The notes under the pieces: model-generated
Seen by the model: only the letters and a program-made list of their open reading frames with translations
Databases searched by the model: none
Told to the model about the DNA's origin: nothing
Shown: in pieces, positions 1-11,014 of the stretch
Layout of the letters: each line of letters starts with the position of its first letter
Position numbering within the stretch: the stretch's first letter is position 1
DNA from: Bretschneidera sinensis
Taxonomy: Eukaryota; Streptophyta; Magnoliopsida; Brassicales; Akaniaceae
Reading direction: 5' to 3'
Assembly: GCA_023935145.1 (NCBI GenBank)
Contig: CM043702.1
Coordinates: 78,889,320-78,953,319 of the forward strand
Length of the DNA stretch: 64,000 nucleotides
Translations under genes and position numbers: made by a program

Positions 1-306
1 GATCCATTAAAAACTACTCTGACCTATAATATCACAAGATCAGATTTTGAGCCCGAATGTGATGATGTTACTGATGACATCATTGAAACTATGCACCTCC
101 TAGAGGACTCTCTGAAGCATCCAAGTAAGTACACCGATCCATTTGACATTCTTATGCCTTATAATACTACTTTTTTCCCTTTTATTGTACAGGCACCTAA
201 CTTGGAATTCAAGCAGTTGCCAGAGTACTTAGCTTATGCTTATATGGGAGAGAATAAGACACCACTTGTGCTAGTTGCTGCCAATCTTAGTTTTAGGGAA
301 GAATAA
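1..306 (+). pseudogene. Athila-type linker upstream of RT, C-terminal end of the A1 coding region
   Basis: The frame is open from base 1 to the TAA at 304-306. It encodes the acidic segment and the APNLEFKQLPEYLAYAYMG stretch, which corresponds to the conserved segment between protease and RT in Athila polyproteins (compare ELKPLPDNLKYKFLG in B1 and B2). No RT follows: the frame stops at FREE and goes straight into the 3' noncoding block. A2 stops at the same place (FGEE, stop 39469-39471), so the truncation belongs to the family and is not damage to one copy. It has no catalytic role by itself. Its upstream partner in the intact family is gag. Confidence 0.8.
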
Positions 307-1656
307 GGTTTGGTCCGGCTGAAGACGTTAAACTTAGTGCTCATGGGAGGCACCCCAGACTTATCCTTTTCATTTTAGTAATTTTCTTTTGTTTATATTT
401 ATATATATATAGTATTTATATTTCTTGTTTTCTGGAACAACGTTTATTTTTCTTTGTCAAGTACTTAGTGCGTACATCTAGTTCAAGTTTGGGGGTGTGT
501 TACAAGCAAAGTAAGCAACCTAGTTTTCCATCTCCCATGTCAGATCTTTCCATGCCACACACATTGGGGACAATGTGTATTTTAAGTTTGGGGGTAGTGG
601 GAGATACTAGATATTGTTACACACACACTTGGAATACATGCACACACTAAGTCCCAGTTTATTTTTTTTTAGAAAAGATAAATACATGTTCATTTGGTAA
701 CAAAAATTTTGGTTAATTTAAAAATATGATAACACTTCATTAGTAAGCTTAAAAGCTAGAACACATAGTCTTGCAATGGGAATTTTACAAAGTTTTTTTA
801 CCTACCTCAAGGCACCTAAGAATTCATGAGTTTGATCCAAATTTGCACGAGCACATTTAACACGCATTTGTGTGGGGTATGACATATAATTCTATTGTAT
901 ATGTTTCCATAATCTAACTGTAATTGGATAACTTGTTGAAAAGAACACTTTGGCATAAGAAAAAAAAAAGAAAAATGTTCATCATGTAAAAGGTGATCAA
1001 AAAGCTTCTAATGATCATTAAAAACTTTCCACTGAGTAACTGGGCCTCTTGCCTCAGTAAGCATTGACTGTTCACATCAAAAGGTGGAAAGTAAGCCTTT
1101 AATGATCATAATAAATATTCTCACTGAGTAACTGGGCCTCTTGCCTCAGTAAACATTGAGTGTTCACGTCAAAAGGTGGGAATTTCATTAAGAGGAATAA
1201 AACCATCTAGTTTGGGAGTCATTGGCTAAACACTCGTTACAAGGGTCAAATAGAAAGCTCGATGGAACTCAACATGGCAAAGATCACATGATTAAAAGAA
1301 AAAGAAAAAGAAGCAAGTATTATACCATTTTTGTTCTCTTTGATAAGGAATTCGATAAAGGTTTGGGCATTGAAACCCTATACACTAAAATTATGTGGAA
1401 GCTCCATCTTATATATGCTAATTCATCACACACAAATCAAACTTGCGATGCCTTAATCCAACCTTAGGTAAGTAACATGAACTTTTGAAAATCCTTTTTC
1501 AATACAAAAATGTGTTTTTATTTTAAGCTTACTCATGAACGGTTAACATAGTTTTATGCACAACCCAAATCTATGAGTATCATGGAAACGAATTTATCTT
1601 TATTTTGTTCTTCATTTAGTTTTTAGTTTTGTATTGCTAAGGGACTAGAAATATGT
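307..1656 (+). other. 3' noncoding region of A1
   Basis: There is no credible ORF. Landmarks in order are a conserved post-stop block with GAAGACGTTAAACTTAG (about 317-358), a polypurine-like AAGTTTGGGGGT near 486, a second near 584, two hairpin-repeat units (1029-1179), and a conserved segment around 1205-1270 with ACACTCGTTACAAGGGTCAA. The same order occurs in A2, B1 and B2, although the LTR sequences of families A and B differ. Confidence 0.75.
1029..1179 (+). repeat. Two tandem ~58-bp hairpin-repeat units in the A1 3' region
   Basis: Units at 1029-1087 and 1122-1179 each read CACTGAGTAACTGG, CCTCTTGCCTCAGTAA, then TTCAC, TCAAAAGGTGG. ACTGAG can pair with the CTCAGT about 16 bases later to make a short stem-loop. 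The spacer carries the palindrome AATGATCAT. The unit recurs in A2, B1 and B2. Confidence 0.75.
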
Positions 1657-1669
1657 AAGTTTGGGGGTG
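1657..1669 (+). other. Polypurine tract of A1
   Basis: AAGTTTGGGGGTG lies immediately before the TGATAGG start of the 3' LTR, the position where plus-strand DNA synthesis is primed. The same tract sits next to the 3' LTR in A2, B1 and B2. Confidence 0.85.
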
Positions 1670-2991
1670 TGATAGGTGCTTAAATATTCATATTTAAGCT
1701 CCTTAATTTACAATTGATTAAGCCCTTTATCTATATGTTTTAGTCTATTTTACTTCACTTTTGTGTTTTACACGTTGTTATAGGGTTTTGGAGAAGAAAT
1801 AAGCATTTTTGGCACTTAAAGGAAGAAAATATGGAAATCCTAGAGCAGCTGCTGGATAAAGTGCGATCGAACGCATCAGTGCTCGTACGCACGGAAAGAA
1901 GGATCGAGTGCAGCATTGCTATCGAGTGCACTACATGTGCGATTGAGCGCACATGTACAGGTGTGAACAGTAAAGTGACAGAACCAGTTTTGGAAATAAA
2001 GGAGTTTTATGTTTTAGGAAAGTTTAGGGTTCCTGAGCTTTCTAGGATTATTCACCCCCTATAAATACACTTGTAAAACACACACAAATGAGATCATCTA
2101 ATCCCTTCCTTTATCTTTCAATCTTCTTTTAGTTTTAGTTTAGTTTTAGGTTGGGAAGCCAGAGGCCAGAAGGAGACCGTGGAGAGGAATTGACGACTCT
2201 TCTCTCAGGTTTCTTCTTTTCTTTTTATTTTATTATGTGTAATTAAATTCTTAGTAGGGCTTGGTTGAAGCCCTAATTATGTTTACTCAATAAATTTAGT
2301 GTTGGCGTCTTTGCGATATTTATGTTGTGTTGCTTAACTTGATTAATACCTGCTTTTATTTACATTCCTCATATGTATATGTCTGATCAATATGTGCATG
2401 TGGTATGGACTAGTTAGTTGAGTCAATTTGGATGACCGAGTCCTGGGTTCACAATAGTAACAAAAGATATCCACGCCGGATTCTTGAGTTAATCAACATG
2501 GGAAACCGGGAGTAGATACCACGCCCTAGGTCTCATATGGTTGTCGATTTCCAAAAATCTTATGCTCTCTTAAGGAACAACTCAGTAGATACCATGCTGA
2601 ATCCCTTAAGAAAGAGAAGAATTAGAGTAGATACCATGCCTAACTCGTTGCTATGGGAGATCAATAGCTTAAGGAGTAGATACCATGCCCTTAGGTTGAC
2701 AACCATTAGGTATTCATGACATGAGTAAAGCATTGGCATACTGTTTTGTTGTGGTAGCATAATTAGTGGTGGATAGCAAGTCCCTACGCCTTTATGTTTA
2801 TTAATTCATACTCAATATTTATTTCTCTTGTTTTTATTTCATTATTTCGAAACTAATTCTAAAGTGAAATTTACTAATCCCTGTGGAGATGATCTTGCAT
2901 TCGCACACTATGCTACTGTTGACTTTGTGCACTTGCAAGTAAAACAAGTTCGGTTATTTGCTCATTTATTTAAGTGGATAATTGCACAACA
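1670..2991 (+). repeat. 3' LTR of A1 (1322 bp)
   Basis: The LTR begins TGATAGGTGCTTAAATATTC and ends TTGCACAACA, with TG...CA termini. It is collinear with the two LTRs of A2 (36677-38044 and 41776-43164, minus strand). U3 holds a CpG-rich motif cluster and a TATA box. The segment 2500-2720 contains several near-repeats of GTAGATACCATGC. Confidence 0.9.
1861..2067 (+). promoter_or_regulatory. U3 promoter of A1: CpG motif cluster and TATA box
   Basis: Degenerate copies of a GTGCGATCGAGCGCA-type motif lie at 1861-1957, about 100-200 bp upstream of TATAAATA (2060-2067). The same order is seen in A2 and B1. The motif is near-palindromic and rich in CpG. In this copy several sites look decayed by C-to-T or G-to-A change. 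Confidence 0.65.
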
Positions 2992-3528
2992 TCAGCCTAA
3001 AATCTCCAAGTCTGAGCGTGTAAGCTGCTTGTCACATGCTCGGCCTAAAATCTTCAAGCCCGAGCGTGTGAACTGCTTGTCACATGCTCAGCCTAGAATC
3101 TTCAAGACCGAGTGTGTGAGCTGCTTGTCACATGCTCGGCCTAAAATCTCTAAGTCCGAGCGTGTGAACTGCTTGTCACATGCTCGGCCTAAAATCTCCA
3201 AGTTAGAGCGTGTGAGCTGCTTATCACATGCTCGGCCTAAAATCTCCAAGCCCGAGTGTGTGAGCTCCTCGTCACATGCTCGGCCTAAAATCTCCAAGCC
3301 TGAGCGTGTGAACTACTTGTCACATGCTCGGCCTAGAATCTCCAAGGCCAAACATATGAGCTGCTTGTCACATGCTCGACCTGAAATCTCCAAGTCCGAG
3401 CATGTGAGTTGCTTGTCACATGCTCAGCCTAGAATCTCCAAGTCCGAGCGAGTGAGTTGCTCGTCACATGCTCGGCCCAAAGTCTTTGAATCCGAGCATG
3501 TGAGCAATGCTCGGTCCAAAATCTTATA
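2992..3528 (+). repeat. 48-bp tandem repeat array, about 11 copies
   Basis: The unit is approximately CCTAAAATCTCCAAGTCCG, AGCGTGTGAGCTGCTTG, TCACATGCTCGG, repeated ten times plus a partial copy. Because 48 is divisible by three, the array stays open as a 16-residue repeat on the plus strand and also largely on the minus strand. Copies differ by scattered substitutions. It sits just upstream of the polypurine tract and LTR, in the 3' untranslated part of the element, so translation is doubtful. Confidence 0.9.
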
Positions 3529-3625
3529 AATGCCCATAACTCCTAAGTACAAAGACACGGCTATGAGACAGAATCACACCATACTTCCTCGAAGCACACG
3601 AGTGCTTGAGAAAGTGGGGGGCCTG

Positions 3626-4160
3626 TGATAGAGCCCACAACAGCTATAACCAACGGACCATTGACACATAGAGCCAATTGACCATCAAAACGTGGAGTCA
3701 CCTGCAGCCAATGAATCATCAACATATAGGCCACTAACACGTGTCCAATTTTTGTCTTAAGGCCAGAAGACACGTGGAATGAGCGGGTCACTCGATCGCT
3801 ACGTCAAAGTGCGATTAACTAACCAAACCATGCCTGGGAACGCGATTGTCTGAACACATGACTGAGATTTCAAAGCAGAAACGTGGGATTACAGGAATGG
3901 AGCCATCACTCCTATATAGTCGAACTTTCTATAAAAAGCTTAAGGTATGTAGATCCAATCCATATTCTTCATTCTTTACAAATTCACCACACCAACAAGC
4001 ACTCCCCATTTTTTCAAGCCCTCGTGCTGATAAGAGCGTTTGAGTGTCCTCAGAGGCCTCCCCCCTCCTCACCCTTCGTGGACTCTCTAGTTCACCCATC
4101 CTACTCGTGCAGATCCTTAGGAATTGACCCCAAGTCAACAGCGGTTCCTCGACATCATCA
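3626..4160 (+). repeat. 3' LTR of E1 (~535 bp)
   Basis: It begins TGATAGAGCCC right after the G-rich tract and ends near GACATCATCA. Two TATA candidates lie at about 3912 (CTATATAG) and 3929 (CTATAAAAAG). The boundaries are judged from similarity to E2 and are good to a few bases. Confidence 0.6.
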
Positions 4161-4163
4161 ATA

Positions 4164-5024
4164 TGTCATCTATAAAATTATAAGTTCTTCTTCAACCTAT
4201 AATGCAATAACTAATAAGTCCTTTTCAAAATGCATTTATCAAAGGTAGATAGATTACTTGGCTCAAGAACTTCTTCATTCGCTTAATAAATGTTACAATT
4301 ATTTGTGTATGAATGCTTTAATTTTTGTTACTAATAATAATTTGTACTAATAATTAAACATAATAGTTAAGAAAGATTAGAACAAGAAAGCTTAGCTATA
4401 GAGGCACGTAAAAGTGTTGTCCTTAAAGGTAGATTTCACATCCCCGAAGTCTTTGAATTAGCGTGTATGGTCTCAACGCTTCTGCCATCCAAGATTCAAC
4501 TATAGCAATATTTTGTATGAATGCGTATCCACTATAAAGGCTAAAGGATTGGTATTGGAAATTCCTTACTACTTGTACCTCACAAAACTCTCTAAATTAT
4601 CAAGATATGATATTCACAAAGAAGAGATAAGATGGAAAAATGATTGTTATGTGTTTTACATATGGGAGAGGAGAAGAGTTTATATAGTATTATCTCCAAC
4701 GGCTAGTTTGACCAATAACGACTAGTTGGATCACAATGACTAGTTTGACTCCAACGGCTAGTTTAACCAAGATTAAAGGTTTTAAAACACTTAAAAATAA
4801 ATCTAACGATCCTTTACATGTTTCAATATACTTTATTAACAGTAGCAAGGAATACAAGAAAGTTATACATTAGTGATAGTACCTTTCGGTTTGAACTTCA
4901 CATAGAAAGAACTACTAAGGACCACATAAATATGGTGGAGCTAAGCTCATTTAACAAATTTCTTGAATGTGATACGGCTAAGATAGTTATTCACATAACA
5001 TCCTTAACAGTAGCAATTCCAACA
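4164..5024 (-). repeat. LTR of an antisense copia remnant (~861 bp)
   Basis: Read on the minus strand, the segment starts TGTTGGAATTGC (complement ending at 5024), carries CTATATAAACTC near 4680 as a TATA box, and ends in ATGACA (complement of 4164 onwards). It follows a copia RNase H C-terminus and so is the 3' LTR. U3 has repeated copies of GGCTAGTTTGACC-like sequence (4698-4770, plus strand). The low-coordinate end is inferred from the TG...CA rule alone. Confidence 0.5.
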
Positions 5025-5339
5025 GTTTACCACTTTTACAGCCATGTGCCTACCTGGATTTTTATGAGTGCTTTAGCAACTTGCCCAAGTCACATGGGAC
5101 ATGGGGAGTGGCTTAACTCCCATACTCGAATAGGTTACATCCATCAAGAGTGTACTGTGATCAACTCCCCATCCTTAAGAGCTATAATTTCATCCTCACA
5201 CGAATTGAAGTTGCCCTGTCATACACCATCGAGAAGGACTCTTACCAATCATCTCATATGAATGGGTATAGCTAAGTGATAGTGCCTCATGAGACTCTGG
5301 TGACTTCGTTCTTCCCATTTAACATCATTCATGGGATCT
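5025..5339 (-). other. 3' untranslated region of the antisense copia remnant
   Basis: This stretch lies between the RNase H fragment and the LTR start. No ORF or strong motif is seen. It is assigned to the element because it joins two recognisable parts. Confidence 0.45.
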
Positions 5340-5481
5340 CTAATCATAACTGCTAGGTATCCATTGCTTAGTCTCACTCATGGGTATCAGTCTCATCCCC
5401 TTCGATGTTTTTGCTCACTAGCTCTCTTATTAGTGGCTTGGTTAGAGAATTGGCTTGATTCTTCTTTGACCTCATAAAGTT
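5340..5481 (-). pseudogene. C-terminal end of copia RNase H, antisense fragment
   Basis: On the minus strand the residues SKKNQANSLTKPLIRELVSK correspond to the conserved C-terminal segment of Ty1/copia polyproteins (usually KxNLADPLTK followed by an RE). A one-base shift then gives SKGMRLIPMSETKQWIPSSY, ending in a TAG at 5340-5342. Upstream RT and RNase H catalytic parts are absent. It is a remnant of a copia family different from copia1-3, which end in a KVLPLxKFNH-type segment. Confidence 0.65.
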
Positions 5482-5677
5482 ATTTTAATTCACGCCCCTT
5501 GGTAAGAAATACCCCTCAATGGGCAATAATACAATATCCATGTTCCCCTCAATGGGCCAATCACATATCTCATTGCCCCTCACTAGGCCACATATCACAT
5601 TTTATATTTATTTGTATAGAGCACTACCCAGGCTTTTCATTTCAGAATGCCCTTTATTGGATAAATCATAATAATCA
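5482..5677. other. Unassigned flank left of copia1
   Basis: No gene is seen. The repeated phrase CCCCTCAATGGGC occurs at 5512-5560. The sequence is interrupted by copia1 and resumes at 12003; the last five bases, AATCA, are the left TSD. Confidence 0.6.
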
Positions 5678-6665
5678 TGTTGTTATTTGTCTAAGGTTCA
5701 AGGAGGTTTAACCATGGTTTAATATTGGTTAAAGTCCAAACCAATTATGGGATATCAACGTTCAGTAAGTTAGAAGGTTGCACACATATGTGTGCATCAA
5801 TTTGGAGCATGAGAAGACTATGTGCACTAGTGTGCGCACTTCTGCACCTAGGCAGAAACTAGTGTGCACAGCAGCTGAAGTAGTAAGGCACAACACCAGT
5901 GTGCAGTGCGCCTTCTAGAGAGGCATGCTCCAGGACAAGGTGAGGGGTGCGTCACACAGCACGCAGCGGTGCACCGTCCAGAAGCTCCACCAGCACACTC
6001 TGCCCTAGCGGCGCACCGCACCCTTCTGAGCGGCGCACCGCTAGGCACACTCCTTTGCAAGCATATAGGAGGCTTCAAGGCACTCCAAAATCAGTGCGCA
6101 CAAGGCCAAAATGCACAGTATAACTTGGAGATAAATGAAGGGCTAGGATTTCAAGGAAATCAAGATCAAAAGAATGAGATAAATTCACAAGATTGTCCAA
6201 GAAATGAAAGGCTATAAAAGGGGTTCTCAAGCCTCACCTTTCATATAGAACAACACATGAGATTGATGTGACATTGTGAGATCAATTGTAAACACTTAGA
6301 GAGAATTGTATAAGAGTGACAAACACAAGAGGGACTCTTTGTTAGGCTGGTTGTAAAGAAGAGAGAGTAGTATAGAGAGTGAGTTGTAATCTCCTTTCTT
6401 TTCTTCTTGTTTCTTCAAGACCATTGTGGGTTCTTGGAGAGGATTGCTGTAACTTTGTAAGAACCATTGATTAGTGCAGAGAGTTCAGAGGAACTCACGG
6501 GGACGTAGGCACATTGCCGAACCTCGACAACAATTGCTTGTCTTCTTTTCTTTCTTTGATTTTCTGTTCTTGTGTTTGATTGCTGAAATTCTTTCTACAA
6601 GTCACTCAAGACTTGGGTGTTTGGAAGATCACCACTTGGGCATCTTACTTAGGTGATTTCCAACA
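5678..6665 (+). repeat. 5' LTR of copia1 (988 bp)
   Basis: It begins TGTTGTTATTTGTCTAAGG and ends GATTTCCAACA. U3 carries a GC-rich cluster (about 5825-6050) with GCACCG and CCAGAAGCTC motifs. TATAAAAG is at 6213-6220, about 165 bp downstream of that cluster. A 103-codon open frame inside the LTR recurs in the 3' LTR, but it runs across the promoter and is not taken as a gene. Confidence 0.95.
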
Positions 6666-6666
6666 G

Positions 6667-6678
6667 TGGTATCAGAGT
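6667..6678 (+). other. Primer-binding site of copia1
   Basis: TGGTATCAGAGT lies one base after the 5' LTR and is complementary to the 3' end of initiator tRNA-Met, the usual primer of plant copia elements. Confidence 0.9.
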
Positions 6679-6919
6679 CAGTAGAATCAGAGTGGCACAG
6701 CTGGTTATCGAAGTAAGAAGTAGAAGGTACGAAGCCAAGACTCCAAGAATCAAAGATTAACTTCTTGGGTGTTTCAAGAACGGTGTAAAGATCAAGATCC
6801 GGTCGTGTTCTTGAAATTTGATTCAAGAACGGTGTTAAGATCCATCTTCAATCTGTGTTCTTGAGATTGAAGAATGCATTTGTGGGTAGTGCATAAATCT
6901 GGGATCTTGTCCGCAAAAG

Positions 6920-9900
6920 ATGGCTTCAAATTTCTATGTAGAGAAGTTTGATAGAAAGGGAGACTTTTCCCTTTGGAAGCGGAAGATCAAGGCGGTTCTA
7001 ATGAAACAGAAAGTGGACTTGGTCATTGGAGAAGATGATGCTTTTCCAGCAAGTGTCACGACAGACCAGCGGATCGAGATGAAGAAGATGACTTATAGCA
7101 CCATTTTCTTGCACATGTCGGATAGTGTCACGAGGGAGTGCGGAGACTCAGAGGATCCTGCTGTCATATGGAAAAAACTAGATGAGTTGTTTCTTACCAA
7201 AACTCTCCTTAACAAAATTTATCTTCTTAAAAGAATTTTTGCTTTTAAAATGGATCCTAGTAAAGAGTTGAAAGATAATCTTGATGTCTTTAATAAGCTA
7301 GTTCAAGATTTGAATAGCTATAGTATTATTTTTCCGGATGAACAATTGGTTGTCATTTTGTTAAATTCTCTTCCTGATTACTTTGATAACTTGATTAATG
7401 CCATTGAGCATGGAAGGGATACTTTGACAAAGGAGATTGTGATCAATGCCATAAGGGCACATGATTTAAAGGCCAAGATGAAGGAGACATCAAGTGGTGA
7501 TTGGCAGTTCATAAGAGGAAGGCCAGCAACTAGAAATGGTAATAGCAACCATGGCAACTACCGAGAGAAATCAAGAGGTAGAGGGCAGAACCATGGGAGA
7601 TCTCATTCCAAGACAAGACTTGGAGGAGGAAGGAGATGCTTCTACTACAACAAGGAGGGTTATTTCAAGAAAGATTGCAAGAAGATGATATGGGATGAGA
7701 GGAGAAGCCATACCAATAATGGAGAGGCTTCGGTTGCCAAGGGAGAACAACAAGATGATGTTCTTGTTGTGTGCTCGAATGTGAGCAGGAGGCAAGGCAG
7801 TGGAAAGTGGATTCTGGATTTCGAGTGCACTTACCATATGTGCCCTCACAAAGAATGGTTCAAGAATTTCAAGGAGGTCAATGATGGAAGGGTCTTCTTG
7901 GGGAATGACAATTCTTACCAAGTGAGAGGGATTGGAGATATCCAATTGAGGATGTTTGATGGAGTTACAAGACTGCTGCAAAATGTAAGATATCTTCCAG
8001 ATTTGAAGAGGAACTTGATCTTATTGGGACTGCTGGATTCCATGGGGTATACATGCAAAGTAGAGAGAGGAAAGATCAAAGTGGCCAAGGGATCTTTGGT
8101 AGTGATCAAGGCAGCAAGAAACGGCGGACTAAATGAGATGATCGGAGAAACAGAAAGCAATAATCAAGCAGCAAGATTGATGGCTGAGATGGACAAGGCA
8201 GCCCTTTGGCACACTTGCTTGGGACACATGAGCGAAAAAGGCTTGCAAGTGCTTAGCAAGGAAGATCTACTTGGTGGTGACAAAGTAGAAAAACTGGATT
8301 TCTATGAGAGCTGCATTCTTGGGAAGCAACACCAGGTCAGCTTCAACACCGGAGTGCACAAGTCCAAAGGGATTCTTGATTACATTCATTCGGACCTTTG
8401 GGGACCAGCAAGAACACCAACACAGGGAGGTAACTTTTACTTTCTGTCTTTAATTGATGATTATTCAAGAAGAGTGTGGGTTTATTTGCTTAAGAATAAA
8501 TCTGATGCCTTGAATAAATTTGTTGTGTGGAAGAAGTTGCTGGAAACTCAAACGGGTAGGGTAGTTAAGGTTTTACGAACCGATAATGGCTTAGAATTTT
8601 GCAATAATGATTTTGATAAATTCTATGAATTAAATGGCATTCTAAGGCATAGGACAGTTGTAAAAACACCCTAAAAAAATGGAGTTGCTGAAAGAATGGA
8701 TAGAACTCTTATGGAGAAGGTTAGGTGCATGTTTATAGGATCCGGGTTACCAAAATATTTTGGAGAAGCTGTGGCTACAGCTGCATACTTGATAAATAGA
8801 TCACCCTCTAGAGCTTTAGAGCTCAAGACTCCCATGGAAATGTGGAGTGGAAAACCCCCTGAATTAAACAACCTCAGGACTTTTGGTTGTGCTGCGTATG
8901 CACATCAAAAGGAGGATAAACTTGGCCCTAGATCTAGAAAATGTATATTTCTAGGATATGGTGATGGGGTTAAGGGATATAGGTTGTGGTTCTTAGAAAA
9001 GAAGGGCATGAAACTAATTATAAGTAGGGATGTTATCTTTAATGAATTATTATTTCCCTACTTAGAGAAAACTAACCCTGTAGGGGCTAGTGAGCAAACC
9101 AGTCCAAAAATTGTTGAGCATCGCATCAAGGAGCACTCTGTTCAAGTATAGCAGAGGAGCCGAAAGGGTTCGGACCAGGTAGAGCCCTTGGATGAAGGCT
9201 AAGCTCAAAAAACTCAAGAAGGAGAGGCTGATCAAGAAGAGATTGATGCAGCAAATAACTATCAGCTCACAAGAGACTGGGGAAGGAGAGTGGTTAGACC
9301 ACCCTTGAGATATGGGTTTGCAAATGCTAATGTAGTAGCTCATTAGAGAAAATGAGAGATTGAACCAGAAACTTACATGGATGCCATGCAGTGTAAGGAT
9401 TCGTCAAAGTGGTAACTAGCTATGGAGGAAGAAATTGATTCTTTGGTGAAGAACAACTCTTGGGAGCTGGTGCCTAAACCAGAAAAACAGAGAGTGGTGG
9501 ATTGTAGATGGCTCTACAAGAAAAAAAGAAGGGAATACTCCAGGGGATGAAATCCGGTATAAAGCTAGGCTAGTGGCAAAAGGGTTCACACAAAAAGAAG
9601 GAATAGATTTCACAGAAATCTTTTCACAGGTTGTGAAATACAAGACGATCCGGATAGTGGTAGCATTAGTGGTCCAATTTGATTGGGAAATTGAGAAAAT
9701 GGATGTGAAGATTGCATTCTTACATGGAGAGCTCGATGAGACAATTTTCATGAGGCAACCCGAAGGCTATAAGGAAGGAAGGTAGGGAGAGCTAGTGTGC
9801 AAATTGAAGAAGTCTCTCTATGGCCTGATCTAATCACCTCGGTAAAGGAACAAGAGGTTTGATTCCTTTGTAATCAGCTTGGGTTTCATGGGAGCTACTA

Positions 9901-10931
9901 TGATTCTTGCTTGTACTGTAAGGGGCAGAAAGTTGAGGAGATGGTGACCATCCTCATTTATGTTGATGATATATTGCTGGTTGGGAGCAACATCGAGAGG
10001 ATAAAGAAATTAAAGGCTCAACTCAGTGAGGAGTTTGAGATGAAGGATCTTGGTTATGCAAAGAAGATCCTTGGGATTTGTATCATCCGGGAAAGGGAGA
10101 AAAACAGATTGAAGATCTCCCAAACTTCCTACATAGAGAAAATGATATCTAAATTCTCTATGGAAGATAGTAAACCAGTGAAGGTTCCCCTTACTGGTCA
10201 TTTCAAGTTCTCCAACGAACAAATGTCCAAGATCGGAGGCGGAGAAGAAGGAAATGGAGAAAGTCCTCTATTCTAGTGTAGTTGGTTCAATTATGTACAC
10301 CATGGTGAGCACTAGATCGGACATTGCTCATGCAATGAGTGTTCTTAGTAGGTTTATGAGTAATCCCGAAAAAGAGCATTGTTTTGGGATGAAGTGGTTG
10401 CTGAGGTAGTTGAAGGGAAGCCCAGAAGTAAGGCTGGTATATGAGAAGAGGGGTAATGTAATCTGCCTTGAGGGGTTTGCTAATTCAGACTATGGAGCAG
10501 ACCGGGATAAAAGGAGATCAATTACCTCCTATTTCTTCAACTTAAATGGATGTTGTGTAAGTTGGAAGGCTTAGTTACAGCCAGTGGTAGCACTCTCAAC
10601 AACCGAGGCAGAATACATAGCAGCTACGAAGGCCATTAAGGAAGCTATATGGTGCAAAGGGTTGCTTGAAGAGTTGAAGGTACTGGATGAGTAGTTTATG
10701 GTATTTTTAGATAGTCAAAGTGCCTTGCACTTGTGTAAAAACCTAGTGTTCCATGAGAGGACAAAGCATATGGATGTTCAGTATCATTTCATTCAGGAAA
10801 ATGTTACGAAAGGATGCATCCATGTGGACAAGGTTGCCATGGAAGAAAATCCTGCTGACTTGAGTACTAAAGTTCTACCTCTAAGTAAGTTCAATCATTA
10901 CCTTGAATTACTTAGGATTGGAGTTAGTTAA
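6920..10931 (+). pseudogene. copia1 gag-pol polyprotein, broken
   Basis: The start ATG at 6920 gives the gag N-terminus MASNFYVEKFDRKGDFSLWK. The zinc knuckle is damaged (CFYYNKEGYFKKDC, where C-x2-C-x4-H-x4-C is expected). The protease site reads LDFECTYHMC where copia2 has LDSGCTYHMC, so the catalytic DSG is lost. Integrase keeps LGHMSEKGL, GKQH, HSDLWGP, RTDNGLEF and NGVAERM, but the first C of its CxxC is Y. A TAA at 8672-8674 replaces the Q codon of the TPQQNG motif; the same frame runs on to 9151. An extra A near 9520 shifts the frame in early RT. YVDDILLVG (RT active site) and TTEAEYIAA (RNase H) are still readable, and the end is near 10931. It belongs to the Tork lineage, resembling Tnt1 in motif spacing. 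Confidence 0.93.
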
Positions 10932-10999
10932 TTGGAGACTCTAGATGAGTTTGGATCCCAAAACTTTCTGCACAATGGTTCAAGTTTTTTGAACACTTA

Positions 11000-11014
11000 G
11001 ATAAAGGTAGAGAT
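11000..11014 (+). other. Polypurine tract of copia1
   Basis: GATAAAGGTAGAGAT immediately precedes the 3' LTR. copia3 has the equivalent tract before its own 3' LTR. Confidence 0.75.

Larger units (their letters stand above)
1..2991 (+). mobile_element. Athila-like gag-only LTR retrotransposon A1, 3' half (cut by window start)
   Basis: The segment holds the end of a coding region (1-306), a 1.35-kb noncoding region, a polypurine tract and a full 3' LTR. It matches the internal order of A2 (36677-43164, minus strand) throughout, so it is a second copy of the same family, with its 5' half outside the window. The right end (TTGCACAACA at 2982-2991) abuts the 48-bp tandem array of a Tat-like element, so A1 inserted into that array. 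The matching TSD would be the five bases TCAGC after 2991, but the left copy is off-window. Confidence 0.88.
2992..4160 (+). mobile_element. Tat-like gypsy element E1, 3' end
   Basis: The segment consists of a 48-bp tandem array, a short linker, a polypurine tract (AAAGTGGGGGGCC, about 3611-3623) and an LTR. The LTR's distal part matches the 5' LTR of E2 (from about 56190): a TATA box, then GTGTTCAGAGGC-like and GACTCTYTAGTTCA motifs, then GCAGAYCTTAGGA. E2 has a Tat-type RNase H, so E1 is assigned to the same group. Its upstream part lies outside the window, beyond A1. Confidence 0.65.

Noticed and set aside
2992..3528. CRISPR-like array
   Set aside because: Units are directly adjacent without unique spacers, the unit is a 48-bp tandem repeat, and the context is a plant retrotransposon.
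2828..3529. 233-codon open frame over the tandem array
   Set aside because: Begins inside the A1 LTR and crosses an element boundary; openness comes from a 48-bp unit without stops, and the reverse strand is also open.
5906..6217. 103-codon ORF in the copia1 5' LTR, repeated at 11243-11554
   Set aside because: Repeated only because both LTRs are copies; it spans the GC cluster and TATA box and has no recognisable domain.
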